A stretch of 57,181 nt of DNA from Janibacter anophelis NBRC 107843 (GTDB lineage: Bacteria > Actinomycetota > Actinomycetes > Actinomycetales > Dermatophilaceae), in assembly GCF_001570945.1 (NCBI RefSeq), contig NZ_BCSQ01000017.1, positions 1-57,181 on the forward strand, given 5' to 3'. A model generated the notes under the pieces. It searched no databases. It was not told the DNA's origin and worked only from the letters and a program-made list of their open reading frames with translations. Below, one piece after another: positions 40,485 to 49,774 of the stretch; within the stretch, counting starts at the first letter, position 1; every line of letters starts with the position of its first letter. A program made the position numbers and the translations under genes.

Positions 40485-42611
40485 GTGGCACAGGACGTCC
40501 TGACGGACCTGACCAAGGTCCGAAACATCGGCATCATGGCGCACATCGACGCCGGCAAGACGACGACGACTGAGCGCATCCTTTTCTACACCGGCGTCAA
40601 CCACAAGCTGGGCGAGACGCACGACGGTGCCTCCACCACTGACTGGATGGAGCAGGAGAAGGAGCGCGGCATCACGATCACCTCCGCCGCGGTCACCTCC
40701 TTCTGGGACGACACCCAGATCAACATCATCGACACCCCCGGGCACGTCGACTTCACGGTCGAGGTCGAGCGCTCGCTGCGCGTCCTCGACGGCGCCGTCG
40801 CCGTCTTCGACGGCAAGGAGGGCGTCGAGCCCCAGTCCGAGACCGTGTGGCGCCAGGCGGACAAGTACGACGTCCCCCGCATCGCGTTCGTCAACAAGAT
40901 GGACAAGCTCGGTGCCGACTTCTACTTCACCGTGCAGACGATCAAGGACCGCCTCGGCGCGGAGCCGCTCGTCATGCAGCTGCCGATCGGCGCGGAGAAC
41001 GACTTCGTCGGCGTCGTCGACCTCATCCAGATGAAGGCGCTCGTGTGGCCCGGCGACGCCAAGGGTGACGTCACTCTCGGTGCCTCCTACGAGACCCGCG
41101 AGATCCCCGAGGACCTCCAGGCCAAGGCCGAGGAGTACCGCAACGCCCTCGTCGAGCGCGTCGCCGAGTCCGACGACGACCTCATGGAGAAGTACCTCGG
41201 TGGCGAGGACCTGACGATCGACGAGCTCAAGGCGGGCATCCGCAAGCTCACCGTCAACTCCGAGCTCTACCCGATCTTCTGCGGCTCCGCCTTCAAGAAC
41301 CGCGGCGTCCAGCCGGTGCTCGACGCCGTGCGCGACTACCTGCCGAGCCCCCTCGACGTCGCTGCCATGGAGGGCCACGCCCCGGGCAACGAGGACGAGG
41401 TCGTCCTGCGCAAGCCGAGCACCGAGGAGCCCTTCTCCGCGCTCGCGTTCAAGATCGCCGCGCACCCCTTCTTCGGCACGCTGACCTTCATTCGCGTGTA
41501 CTCGGGCAAGCTCGTCCCGGGCACCCAGGTCATCAACTCGACCAAGGGCAAGAAGGAGCGCATCGGCAAGCTCTTCCAGATGCACGCCAACAAGGAGAAC
41601 CCGGTCGACGAGGCGATGGCGGGCCACATCTACGCCGTCATCGGTCTCAAGGAGACGACCACGGGTGACACCCTGAGCGACATCAACAACCAGGTCATCC
41701 TCGAGTCGATGTCCTTCCCGACCCCGGTCATCGAGGTGGCCATCGAGCCGAAGACGAAGGGCGACCAGGAAAAGCTCGGCAGCGCGATCCAGCGTCTCGT
41801 CGCCGAGGACCCGACCTTCCAGGTCTCCCTCGACGAGGAGACCGGTCAGACGATCATCGCCGGCATGGGCGAGCTCCACCTCGACGTCTTCGTCGACCGC
41901 ATGAAGCGTGAGTTCAAGGTCGAGGCCAACATCGGCAAGCCGCAGGTGGCCTACCGCGAGACGATCCGTCGTGCGGTCGAGAAGTACGACTACACGCACA
42001 AGAAGCAGACCGGTGGTTCGGGTCAGTTCGCGAAGGTGCAGATCACCTTCGAGCCCCTCGACTCCACGACCGAGGACGCGGACGGCGAGCTCTACGAGTT
42101 CAAGAACGCCGTCACCGGTGGTCGCATCCCGCGTGAGTACATCCCGAGCGTCGACGCCGGTATCCAGGACGCGATGCAGTACGGCGTGCTCGCCGGCTAC
42201 CCGGTCGTCGGTGTCAAGGCCACCCTTATCGACGGTGCCTACCACGACGTCGACTCCTCGGAGATGGCCTTCAAGATCGCCGGCTCGATGGCCTTCAAGG
42301 AGGCCGCTCGCAAGGCCGACCCGGTGCTCATGGAGCCGATGATGAAGGTCGAGGTGCGTACCCCCGAGGACTACATGGGCGACGTCATCGGCGACATCAA
42401 CTCGCGTCGTGGCCAGATCCAGTCCATGGAGGACATCAGCGGGGCCAAGGTCGTCACCGGCCTCGTGCCGCTGTCGGAGATGTTCGGCTACGTCGGTGAC
42501 CTGCGGTCCAAGACCCAGGGCCGCGCGAACTACTCGATGGAGTTCGACTCCTACGCGGAGGTCCCCAAGGCGGTCGCCGAGGAGATCATCAAGAAGACCC
42601 GAGGCGAGTGA
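40485..42611 (+). CDS. fusA: Elongation factor G
   Basis: Translocase GTPase of 708 aa, GTG start. G1 [16 protein letters not shown]2/switch [13 protein letters not shown]3 [17 protein letters not shown]4 NKMDKLGAD. Domains II-V follow, with [23 protein letters not shown] in the C-terminal domain. No duplicated fusidic-resistance paralogue in the window. Cotranscribed with rpsL and rpsG. Confidence 0.98.
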   Translation: MAQDVLTDLTKVRNIGIMAHIDAGKTTTTERILFYTGVNHKLGETHDGASTTDWMEQEKERGITITSAAVTSFWDDTQINIIDTPGHVDFTVEVERSLRVLDGAVAVFDGKEGVEPQSETVWRQADKYDVPRIAFVNKMDKLGADFYFTVQTIKDRLGAEPLVMQLPIGAENDFVGVVDLIQMKALVWPGDAKGDVTLGASYETREIPEDLQAKAEEYRNALVERVAESDDDLMEKYLGGEDLTIDELKAGIRKLTVNSELYPIFCGSAFKNRGVQPVLDAVRDYLPSPLDVAAMEGHAPGNEDEVVLRKPSTEEPFSALAFKIAAHPFFGTLTFIRVYSGKLVPGTQVINSTKGKKERIGKLFQMHANKENPVDEAMAGHIYAVIGLKETTTGDTLSDINNQVILESMSFPTPVIEVAIEPKTKGDQEKLGSAIQRLVAEDPTFQVSLDEETGQTIIAGMGELHLDVFVDRMKREFKVEANIGKPQVAYRETIRRAVEKYDYTHKKQTGGSGQFAKVQITFEPLDSTTEDADGELYEFKNAVTGGRIPREYIPSVDAGIQDAMQYGVLAGYPVVGVKATLIDGAYHDVDSSEMAFKIAGSMAFKEAARKADPVLMEPMMKVEVRTPEDYMGDVIGDINSRRGQIQSMEDISGAKVVTGLVPLSEMFGYVGDLRSKTQGRANYSMEFDSYAEVPKAVAEEIIKKTRGE

Positions 42612-42722
42612 CCGGTAGCATTACCGGGATCCCGACACGGACCATCCACAACACACCCACAAACGACGCCACCCTGCCGGGCAAAGGCGTAACCGAGAAG
42701 ACGTCCTGAGGAGGACAACACA

Positions 42723-43916
42723 GTGGCGAAGGCAAAGTTCGAGCGGAGCAAGCCGCACGTCAACATCGGCACCATCGGTCACATCGACCATGGCAAGACG
42801 ACGCTGACGGCTGCGATCTCCCGCGTGCTGCACGACCAGCTCCCCGACCTCAACGAGGCCTCGGCGTTCGACACGATCGACAAGGCTCCCGAGGAGAAGC
42901 AGCGCGGTATCACCATCTCGATCGCGCACATCGAGTACCAGACGGAGTCGCGTCACTACGCGCACGTCGACTGCCCGGGTCACGCTGACTACGTGAAGAA
43001 CATGATCACCGGTGCGGCTCAGATGGACGGCGCGATCCTCGTGGTCGCCGCCACCGACGGCCCGATGCCGCAGACGAAGGAGCACGTCCTCCTGGCCCGC
43101 CAGGTCGGCGTCCCCTACATCGTCGTCGCGCTCAACAAGGCCGACATGGTGGACGACGAGGAGATCATGGAGCTCGTCGAGATGGAGGTCCGCGAGCTGC
43201 TGTCCTCCTACGAGTTCCCGGGCGACGACGTCCCGGTCGTCAAGGTCTCGGCGCTCAAGGCGCTCGAGGGCGACGCCAAGTGGGGCGAGTCGATCATGGA
43301 GCTCATGGGCGCCGTCGACTCCTACATCCCCGAGCCGGAGCGCGACCTCGACAAGCCGTTCATGATGCCCGTCGAGGACGTCTTCACGATCACCGGTCGT
43401 GGCACCGTCGTCACCGGTCGTATCGAGCGCGGCGTCCTCAACGTCAACGAGGAGGTCGAGATCGTCGGTATCCGCGAGGAGAAGACCACCACGACCGTCA
43501 CGGGCATCGAGATGTTCCGCAAGCTGCTCGACGAGGGTCGTGCGGGTGAGAACGTCGGTCTGCTCCTGCGTGGCACCAAGCGCGAGGACGTCGAGCGCGG
43601 CCAGGTCATCTGCAAGCCGGGCTCGATCACCCCGCACACCGAGTTCGAGGCGCAGGTCTACATCCTGTCCAAGGAGGAGGGTGGCCGTCACACGCCGTTC
43701 TACGACTCCTACCGCCCGCAGTTCTACTTCCGGACCACCGACGTCACCGGCGTCGTCTCGCTGCCCGAGGGCACCGAGATGGTCATGCCCGGCGACAACA
43801 CCGACATGAAGGTCGAGCTCATCCAGCCGATCGCCATGGAGGAGGGCCTGAAGTTCAACATCCGCGAGGGTGGCCGCACCGTCGGCGCCGGTCGCGTCAC
43901 CAAGATCCTCAAGTGA
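42723..43916 (+). CDS. tuf: Elongation factor Tu
   Basis: EF-Tu, 397 aa, GTG start with TGAGGAGGA upstream. G1 [11 protein letters not shown]3 [14 protein letters not shown]4 [10 protein letters not shown]. Kirromycin and GE2270A pocket residues look normal. A terminator follows, so the S10 genes 7 kb away are transcribed separately. The 111-base gap to fusA holds a GGTAGCATTACCGGG palindrome but no clear terminator. Confidence 0.98.
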   Translation: MAKAKFERSKPHVNIGTIGHIDHGKTTLTAAISRVLHDQLPDLNEASAFDTIDKAPEEKQRGITISIAHIEYQTESRHYAHVDCPGHADYVKNMITGAAQMDGAILVVAATDGPMPQTKEHVLLARQVGVPYIVVALNKADMVDDEEIMELVEMEVRELLSSYEFPGDDVPVVKVSALKALEGDAKWGESIMELMGAVDSYIPEPERDLDKPFMMPVEDVFTITGRGTVVTGRIERGVLNVNEEVEIVGIREEKTTTTVTGIEMFRKLLDEGRAGENVGLLLRGTKREDVERGQVICKPGSITPHTEFEAQVYILSKEEGGRHTPFYDSYRPQFYFRTTDVTGVVSLPEGTEMVMPGDNTDMKVELIQPIAMEEGLKFNIREGGRTVGAGRVTKILK

Positions 43917-43949
43917 TCCTGGGCTGACCGTCCGGTCAGCGACCACGCA

Positions 43950-43983
43950 GGGCCCGTCTCCCCGTCAGGGGAGGCGGGCCCTT
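43950..43983 (+). terminator. Terminator after tuf
   Basis: GGGCCCG-T-CTCCCC and GGGGAG-G-CGGGCCC with GTCA loop, followed by TTCGCC. It also contains the CCCTTCG heptamer. Confidence 0.85.
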
Positions 43984-44040
43984 CGCCGTGACCGGTGGTC
44001 CCTGCGTGGGTCCCACGCTCCGCGTGGGCGCGCGCATCGT

Positions 44041-44083
44041 CTGGTCCCTGAGGGCTTGCGCAGCAAGCGTCTCGAAGGGTCAG
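44041..44083. repeat. REP-like palindromic element
   Basis: CTGGTCCCTGAG and CTCGAAGGGTCAG flank GCTTGC-GCA-GCAAGC. Centre and the GTCTCGA flank match the elements at 27093 and in the last unit at 28689. Non-coding, at the 3' end of the LuxR-type gene, which ends at 44080. Confidence 0.6.
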
Positions 44084-44742
44084 TCCCGCCCGGCCGCGCT
44101 CCAGACCTGCGCGTCGAGGACCCAGCCGTCCCGCACGAGGGCCTCTCGCACGCTGGACCGGGTGTGGGTGGCGATCCCCGCGCGGCGGTAGCGGCCCCGT
44201 CCCCGCTCGAGGTGGCTGCGCACCGTCTCGGTGCGCAGGGCGAGCACCCGCCCGAGGTAGGCGGGTGAGTGGCCTCGTGTCGAGGCGTAGAGGGCGAGCA
44301 CCTGCAGCTCGCGGTCGGTGAGTGCGGCGAGGGGCGGCTCCGCGGGTGGGATCCGCGCGTGGTCGGCCACCACACCGAGCGCCGCCTCCCGGATCGTCCG
44401 GGCGGTCTCGGCGAGCCCTTGGCTCGGCTCGATCCAGGCACCGGCCCCCTCGTGACCGCACCGCCGGGCGAAGGGGGTCTCCCGTCCCGGCCCGAGGATG
44501 ATGGCCGTCGACCCCAGGCGGCGCAGCGCGCGCACCTTGAGGGGGAGGGGCAGGTGGTCGTCGAGCAGTGCGTCGACGATGACGACGTCGCCGGCGAAGT
44601 CCCACTCCCTGCGGAAGTCGGCCCAGGAGTGCACGGTCGTCTCGACCCGCACCGGGGTGGCGCCGGAACGCAGCTCGTGCCGCAGGGCCGTCGTCACCAC
44701 GGGCGAGGTGTGGACGACATCGAGGCGGGGAGGGGCGGGCAT
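44080..44742 (-). CDS. LuxR-type regulator with degenerate receiver domain (A)
   Basis: Regulator of 220 aa (ATG at 44742; the ATG at 44760 is a possible longer start). The C-terminal LTDRELQVLALYASTRGHSP then AYLGRVLALRTETVRSHLER is a GerE/LuxR helix-turn-helix. The N-terminal part (DVVHTSPVVTTALRHELR, then DVVIVDALLDDHLPLPLKVR) has the outline of a response-regulator receiver: an Asp at strand 3 (IVDALL) but no conserved Thr/Lys at strands 4-5. It is divergent from the next LuxR-type gene by about 16 bases. No sensor kinase is adjacent. Target unknown. Confidence 0.72.
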   Translation of the reverse strand: MPAPPRLDVVHTSPVVTTALRHELRSGATPVRVETTVHSWADFRREWDFAGDVVIVDALLDDHLPLPLKVRALRRLGSTAIILGPGRETPFARRCGHEGAGAWIEPSQGLAETARTIREAALGVVADHARIPPAEPPLAALTDRELQVLALYASTRGHSPAYLGRVLALRTETVRSHLERGRGRYRRAGIATHTRSSVREALVRDGWVLDAQVWSAAGRD

Positions 44743-44758
44743 CGGGCACGATGCTCCC

Positions 44759-45337
44759 ATGCGCCCCAACCCGCCGCTCGCCGTGTGGGCCCCGTGGGCG
44801 CTGCATGCCGACGCACTGGTTGCGGTGCTGCTGGGAGCCGACGAGGGTGCCGTCGCCGTCGGGGACCCGGAGGTGGTGACGGGGGTGCTCGTCGTGGGCG
44901 CGGAGGCTCCCGGCGTGCTGACGCTCGTGCGTCGTCGTGCCCGCCTCGGACGGGAGACGATCGTCTGGGGAGGAACGCTGGCGCAGTCCCGCACCGAGGC
45001 CCTGCGGAAGGCGGGGGCGAGTGCCTACGTGTCCGCGCTGGCGCTGCCGGGCGAGCTCGTCGAGGCGGTGCGGCTGGTGCGGTCCGGCGGCGAGGTGGAG
45101 TGGCCGGTGGCGGGGTCGTCCGTCGTCCCGCTGACCGCTCGGGAGCTCGAGGTCGCGCGGGCCTACCTCGTGACCGGGGCCGAGCGCACCCGGGCCGAGG
45201 TGGCGGCCGGGCTGGGCCTGAGCGAGCGCACGGTGAAGGTCCACGTCTCCCGCATCCGGGACAAGGTCGGTCACGAGGGGACGTCGACGAGGGAGGGCCT
45301 ACGTCATGTGATGGTCAGATGTGGACTCCTGGCGTAG
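44759..45337 (+). CDS. LuxR-type regulator with degenerate receiver domain (B)
   Basis: Regulator of 192 aa, ATG at 44759 sharing a CATG with the alternative start of the divergent gene. The N-terminal 110 residues (LAVWAPWALHADALVAVLL, then VVTGVLVVGAEAPGVLTLV) keep receiver-like hydrophobic strands but lack the phosphoacceptor Asp. The C-terminal LTARELEVARAYLVTGAERT then RAEVAAGLGLSERTVKVHVS is a LuxR HTH. No clean ribosome binding site (GGGGAGGGG is 22 bases upstream), so the true start may differ. It may form a heterodimer with regulator A; the downstream Tat-exported protein gene is a candidate target. Confidence 0.72.
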   Translation: MRPNPPLAVWAPWALHADALVAVLLGADEGAVAVGDPEVVTGVLVVGAEAPGVLTLVRRRARLGRETIVWGGTLAQSRTEALRKAGASAYVSALALPGELVEAVRLVRSGGEVEWPVAGSSVVPLTARELEVARAYLVTGAERTRAEVAAGLGLSERTVKVHVSRIRDKVGHEGTSTREGLRHVMVRCGLLA

Positions 45338-45372
45338 TCCTTCTGGGTGCAATCCGACCGCACATGTTCAGC

Positions 45373-45386
45373 GGACCCTAAGGTCC
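45373..45386 (+). promoter_or_regulatory. Inverted repeat upstream of the Tat-exported protein gene
   Basis: GGACC-CTAA-GGTCC, a perfect five-base dyad, 36 bases after the LuxR-type B stop and 110 bases before the next start. A possible regulator site; no promoter is clear. Confidence 0.35.
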
Positions 45387-45495
45387 TGTGTGGCGGCTGG
45401 ACAGGAAGCCGTCAGGGGACACCCGCCTCAGCCGCACCGTCGCCTTCCAGCGCGGTGACTCACAGACAGCGCCTGTCCGCAGAAGGAATCGCCAC

Positions 45496-46128
45496 GTGAC
45501 CCAGAACGTCATCACCCCCTCCCGCCGCTCCGTCGCCAAGGGCGCGGCGTGGGCCGTCCCCGCCGTCGCCGTCGCGGCCGCCGCTCCGTCGCTCGCCGCT
45601 TCGACGACGTACTGCACTGGAACGCCGACCTTCACCATCGACGTGGTCTGCCCCCCCACCGATATCGATCTGCTGGACGGGAACAGCGAGTCCCTGTACT
45701 TCGTGGTGACGAACACCAGCGGGTGCACGGTGGAGGCCGGTCAGGAGTTCACCCTGGACACCACCAACCTCGCTGGTGTCACGGTGGAGGGGCTCAACGC
45801 CATCAACGCCGGCGTTGCCGTGTTCGGTGCAGATGGCCGCACGGGAACGCTCAGCCAGGACCTCGCGGATGGCGCCAGCGTTGAGATCCACGTCTTCCCC
45901 GTGGCGGACGTCGACGTCAACCTGGCCGTCATCGGGGCCACGACGCTGACAATCGAGGCCGCCTCGTTGACTCAGGCGTACACGCTCATCGAGGCCGACG
46001 CCATCGGTGCTCTCGCGGTGACGATCGCCTTCTGTGGCGGTGAGGGCTTGGTCGAGACCCTGCTGGACCTCCTTGACGCGAGCGTGGTGGAGGTCGCTGA
46101 GATCCTCTTGGCCCTTGGGCTGAGCTGA
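45496..46128 (+). CDS. Tat-signal exported protein of unknown function
   Basis: Protein of 210 aa from a GTG start, with AAGGA eight bases upstream. N-terminus ITPSRRSVAKGAAWAVPAVA is a twin-arginine-type signal followed by AAPSLAAS, with cleavage near residue 36. The mature part is low in Lys/Arg, rich in Thr/Val/Ala and probably beta-sandwich; it holds four Cys (YCTG, VVCPP, SGCTV, FCGG) that could form two disulfides. No catalytic motif. The open frame continues upstream of 45496, but the signal peptide sets the start. Its codon use is less extreme in GC than its neighbours, possible sign of recent acquisition. Not recognised. Confidence 0.72.
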   Translation: MTQNVITPSRRSVAKGAAWAVPAVAVAAAAPSLAASTTYCTGTPTFTIDVVCPPTDIDLLDGNSESLYFVVTNTSGCTVEAGQEFTLDTTNLAGVTVEGLNAINAGVAVFGADGRTGTLSQDLADGASVEIHVFPVADVDVNLAVIGATTLTIEAASLTQAYTLIEADAIGALAVTIAFCGGEGLVETLLDLLDASVVEVAEILLALGLS

Positions 46129-46149
46129 TGCCCTGAGCCGTCCTACATA

Positions 46150-46183
46150 AGCGCCCGTCGTCCCACGCGGGACGACGGGCGCT
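46150..46183. terminator. Bidirectional terminator
   Basis: AGCGCCCGTCGTCCC and GGGACGACGGGCGCT pair perfectly with loop ACGC and are followed by TTTCGTT. Serves the Tat-exported gene and the convergent ABC transporter operon. Confidence 0.9.
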
Positions 46184-46188
46184 TTCGT

Positions 46189-46902
46189 TCACACCTCAGA
46201 GATCGTCGTCCGCGCCAACCGCCGACCAGCGAGCAGCGCCCCCGCGACGAGTACCACGACCGCGGCGACGGCCGAGAACCACGCGGCCGGGTGCGCCTCG
46301 ACCCCCAGCCCGGAGTGCAGCACGCTGCTCCCGTACGCGCGCGCCGACAGGTACTGCGCGGGCTCGAGCACCGAGGTCAGCAGCGCCTCCCAGACGAGCC
46401 AGTACAGCAGGCACCCGGTGACGCTGCGCTTGACGAGCAACGCCAGCAGGGCGAAGGCCCCCGTGTAGGCGATCGCCGACACGCTCCCGCCGAGCAGCGC
46501 ACTCCACCACAGCCCACCGTCGGTGCCGACCATGATCAGCGTGGCGAGCGCCAAGGGCACGACGGCGAAGGCCAGTGAGCTGGCGAGGATGACGAGCATC
46601 TTGCTCGCGACGATCACCCCGCGGGGGACCGGCTTGCTCAGCAGGTAGATGATCGAGCCATCGTCGATCTCGGAGGTGAGCAGGGTCGTCGTCCCGATGA
46701 GGGTGACGATCGGCACGACGACCCCGATGCCGAAGGTGCGCACGAGGTCCAGCGGCGCCCCGGTCGCCTCGAGCTGACCGGTCGGCGCGACCCGGATGAT
46801 GACGGCGAGCATGACCAGGGCCGCGGACATCGCCATGAGGACGATGACGCGCGAGCGCCCCAGCAGCGATCGCAGGGCCAGGCGGATGATGGCAGCGTTC
46901 AT
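46189..46902 (-). CDS. ABC-2 type transporter permease (second pair)
   Basis: Membrane protein of 237 aa with about six helices (VLMAMSAALVMLAVIIRV, VVVPIVTLIGTTTLL, VIVASKMLVILASSLAF and others), in the ABC-2 permease style of short multidrug or lantibiotic-type exporters. The conserved-type DDGSIIYLLSKPVPRG loop is present. Last gene of a four-gene minus-strand operon; its ATG overlaps the upstream ATPase stop by four bases. Confidence 0.82.
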   Translation of the reverse strand: MNAAIIRLALRSLLGRSRVIVLMAMSAALVMLAVIIRVAPTGQLEATGAPLDLVRTFGIGVVVPIVTLIGTTTLLTSEIDDGSIIYLLSKPVPRGVIVASKMLVILASSLAFAVVPLALATLIMVGTDGGLWWSALLGGSVSAIAYTGAFALLALLVKRSVTGCLLYWLVWEALLTSVLEPAQYLSARAYGSSVLHSGLGVEAHPAAWFSAVAAVVVLVAGALLAGRRLARTTISEV

Positions 46903-47813
46903 CGGTTCACCAGGTATCCGAAGATGCTCTCAAGCGACTCGTCGGTCGGCGTCAGCTCGAAGATGCGGATGTCGTGCTCCCGGGCCACCCGGGGAGCGAG
47001 TCGGGCGAAGGCCCCGAAGTCGTCGGCCTCGAGCTCGAGGAACCGGTCGCCGTGCAGCCGCACCCCACGGACGGCGTCACCGGCCATGAGCGCCGCGGCG
47101 AGCGCGCGGTTGTCGCTGCTGCGGATCCGGTACTGGTTGGGCCGGTCGGTCATGAGACGTCGGATGGCGGTGCGGTCCCCGGACGCCGCGTGCCGGCCCG
47201 AGACGATGACCTCGATCTGTCCGGCGAGCGACTCGACCTCCTCGAGGATGTGCGAGCTGAAGACGATCGTGCGCCCCTGTGCGGCGTAGTCCGTGAGCAG
47301 CGTCGCCATCGCGTGCCGCTGGATCGGGTCCATGCCGTTGAAGGGCTCGTCGAGCAACAGCACCTGCGGGTCGTGCACGAGCGCCGAGGCCATCTTGACC
47401 CGCTGCCGCATCCCCTTGCTGAAGGTCGCGACCGGCCGGTCGGCCGCCTCCACGAGGTCGACGAGCCGCAGCGCGTGATCGGTCGCCGCCTTGGCCGAAG
47501 GGAGTCGGTGCAGGTCGGCGTTGAGCCGCACGAACTGGCGTGCGGTGAGGAAGTCGTAGACCGCCTCCTGCACCGGCACCAGGCCGATCTGTCGGTACGC
47601 CTGCGTGTCCTGGCGAAGGGGGCGACCGTCCAGGGTCGCGGTGCCCGCCGAGGGTGCGAGCAGGCCGGCCATGATCGACAGCACGGTCGACTTTCCCGCG
47701 CCGTTGGGGCCGAGCAGCCCGGTGACGCCCGGCCCGACCTCCATCGTCACGTCGTTGACCGCGACGACATTGCCGTACCAGCGGGAGACCGAGTCCAGCC
47801 GCAGCGTGCTCAC
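46899..47813 (-). CDS. ABC transporter ATP-binding protein (second pair)
   Basis: ATPase of 304 aa, GTG start overlapping the preceding stop. Walker A GPNGAGKST, Q-loop VPVQEAV, signature TFSKGMRQR, Walker B VLLLDEPFNGMD, H-loop SSH. The C-terminal 80 residues are a DUF4162-like regulatory region. Partner of the permease at 46189. Confidence 0.93.
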   Translation of the reverse strand: MSTLRLDSVSRWYGNVVAVNDVTMEVGPGVTGLLGPNGAGKSTVLSIMAGLLAPSAGTATLDGRPLRQDTQAYRQIGLVPVQEAVYDFLTARQFVRLNADLHRLPSAKAATDHALRLVDLVEAADRPVATFSKGMRQRVKMASALVHDPQVLLLDEPFNGMDPIQRHAMATLLTDYAAQGRTIVFSSHILEEVESLAGQIEVIVSGRHAASGDRTAIRRLMTDRPNQYRIRSSDNRALAAALMAGDAVRGVRLHGDRFLELEADDFGAFARLAPRVAREHDIRIFELTPTDESLESIFGYLVNR

Positions 47814-48718
47814 AGCGCGGCCACCGATCGCATCCGCGCCACGAGGGCGAGCACCGGCAGGATCACCCACGCGAGGCACACGAGCACCGCGGCCGCGATG
47901 AGCCATCCCCCGGGCTGGGGGAGTGCGGGCATGACGGGTGGATCGCCGAAGACCCCCGAGACGAGCATCGCGACGGCCGAGAAGGGGTGGGCCGAGGCGA
48001 TGGCCTGGCCGATGCCGGGACGCTCCAGCTCGGTCGTGATCGCCAGCGCCAGCGTGATCATCGCCGACGGCACCATGAGCACGACGATGATCGCGGCGAG
48101 GGCCAGCCCGGACTTCGTCGCGAGCGTCGACACGAGGCCGGCGACGGCCGCGAGCACGAGCGAGAGGATGGCGACGCCGACGAGCGCGGCCCCGAAGCGG
48201 CGGGCGTGCAGGCCGCTGTCGACTCCGGTCGACAGGGCGCAGGCGAACCACACGAGCATCGGGGCGATGATGACGACGAAGATCGCCGTGGTCAGCGCCG
48301 CGAGCCGCGTCAGCACGAAGCGCGTGCGGGAGACCGGCCGCGCGAAGTACAGGACGATCGTGCGGTAGCGCAGGTCCCGGGCGAAGAGGACCGGCGCCTG
48401 CGTCGCGACGAAGATCGTGACGAGCAGCTGCGTCCAGTACGGGTACCCGAAGTAGTTCGACGGCGCGGCCATCCCCGGGGCACCCTCGGGAGCCTGGCCG
48501 GCCTGGATGCTCAGGGCACCGAGCACGACGGCCGGCACGGCCATGAGGCCGATGACCATCCACGGCATGACCTTGGCCTTGCCGGAGCGACCGATCCCGA
48601 AGGCCTGCGCCAGCGAGTTGCGGTACAGCTCCCACGTGATCGCGCCGTCGCCGAGGCGACGGCCGCCGAACCCGCGGTAGCCGAGGTCGTGGATGACGCC
48701 ACGCGGGGGCGTGGTCAC
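47810..48718 (-). CDS. ABC-2 type transporter permease (first pair)
   Basis: Membrane protein of 302 aa from a GTG start, with about six helices (WMVIGLMAVPAVVLGALSI, VAILSLVLAAVAGLV and others) and a cytoplasmic FARDLRYRTIVLYFARPVSR loop. Partner of the ATPase at 48715; start overlaps that gene's stop by four bases. Substrate unknown. Confidence 0.82.
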   Translation of the reverse strand: MTTPPRGVIHDLGYRGFGGRRLGDGAITWELYRNSLAQAFGIGRSGKAKVMPWMVIGLMAVPAVVLGALSIQAGQAPEGAPGMAAPSNYFGYPYWTQLLVTIFVATQAPVLFARDLRYRTIVLYFARPVSRTRFVLTRLAALTTAIFVVIIAPMLVWFACALSTGVDSGLHARRFGAALVGVAILSLVLAAVAGLVSTLATKSGLALAAIIVVLMVPSAMITLALAITTELERPGIGQAIASAHPFSAVAMLVSGVFGDPPVMPALPQPGGWLIAAAVLVCLAWVILPVLALVARMRSVAAL

Positions 48719-49677
48719 GGGGCGACACCTCCTGGGGCGGAGGCGACCGCCGGGGACGAAGGGGGAGGAAGGAAGACCTCGTCGAGGGTGTGCCGACGCT
48801 CCTGCAGGCGCACCAGCCCGAGGTCGAGCTCGACGGCGACGTCCCGGATGGCGTCCAGGTCCTCGGGGCGCTCGATCCGCACCTCGACGTCGTCGCCGGC
48901 GGGCCAGGCGGTGATGCCGCGGTCGAGGAGGGCCTGCCCCAGGATCCGGTCGCCGTCACCGGCGCCGAGCACCTCGACGACGACGGTGCCGGTGCTCTGC
49001 GTCAGGTCGGAGGTCGTCGAGGCCCGCAGCAACCGTCCGCTGTCGAGCACGACGATCCGGTCGGCCGTGCGCTCGAGCTCCCCGAGCAGGTGGCTCGTCA
49101 CGACGACCGAGATCCCGAAGTCGGCGTGCACCCGCGCGATGAGGTCGAGCATGTCGTCGCGGGCACGTGGGTCGAGGCCACTCGTCGGCTCGTCGAGGAA
49201 GACGAGGGTGGGGTCGTGGACGAGGGCCTGGGCCAGCTTCGCGCGCTGCTTCATGCCCGTGGAGTAACCGCCCATCGCGCGGTGGCGTTCCTCGTCGAGG
49301 CCGACGTGCCGCAGCACGTCGGAGGCCCGCTCGCGGCTGGCCTGGCGGGGCAGCCCGGACATCGTCGCCATGTGCAGGACGAAGTCGGCGGCGCTGACGT
49401 CGGCCGGCAGGCAGTCGTGCTCGGGCATGTAGCCGACGAGGGCTCGGATGTCGCGGGCTTGGACGGCCGGGTCCATCCCGAGGACGTGCACCCGGCCCGA
49501 GGTCGCGGGCAGCAGCCCGAGCAGCACCTTGATGAGCGTCGACTTGCCGGCGCCGTTGACGCCCACGACACCCGTGATCCCGGCATGCACCTGGAGGGTG
49601 AGGTCGTCCAGCGCGGTGACCGACGGGTACCGCTTCGTCAGCGCGTGTGTCTCGAGCACGGGTGCGTCCCCGGTCAT
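48715..49677 (-). CDS. ABC transporter ATP-binding protein (first pair)
   Basis: First gene of the operon, 320 aa. Walker A GVNGAGKST, Q-loop YMPEHD, signature YSTGMKQR, Walker B VFLDEPTSGLD, H-loop SHL. Followed by a C-terminal regulatory extension. Divergent from the YihY gene by 97 bases. The pairing of two ATPases with two permeases in one overlapping operon resembles bacteriocin or multidrug exporters such as those with two-subunit ABC-2 systems, but no peptide gene or immunity gene is seen. Confidence 0.93.
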   Translation of the reverse strand: MTGDAPVLETHALTKRYPSVTALDDLTLQVHAGITGVVGVNGAGKSTLIKVLLGLLPATSGRVHVLGMDPAVQARDIRALVGYMPEHDCLPADVSAADFVLHMATMSGLPRQASRERASDVLRHVGLDEERHRAMGGYSTGMKQRAKLAQALVHDPTLVFLDEPTSGLDPRARDDMLDLIARVHADFGISVVVTSHLLGELERTADRIVVLDSGRLLRASTTSDLTQSTGTVVVEVLGAGDGDRILGQALLDRGITAWPAGDDVEVRIERPEDLDAIRDVAVELDLGLVRLQERRHTLDEVFLPPPSSPAVASAPGGVAP

Positions 49678-49774
49678 CTGCCCCTCCTGGTGTCTGCCCG
49701 GATCACCCTACGGGCCCACATCGCCATAGGCTGGGGGCGACCGCTCTGCACCCGACCCGGAGGCGCCACGCGAC

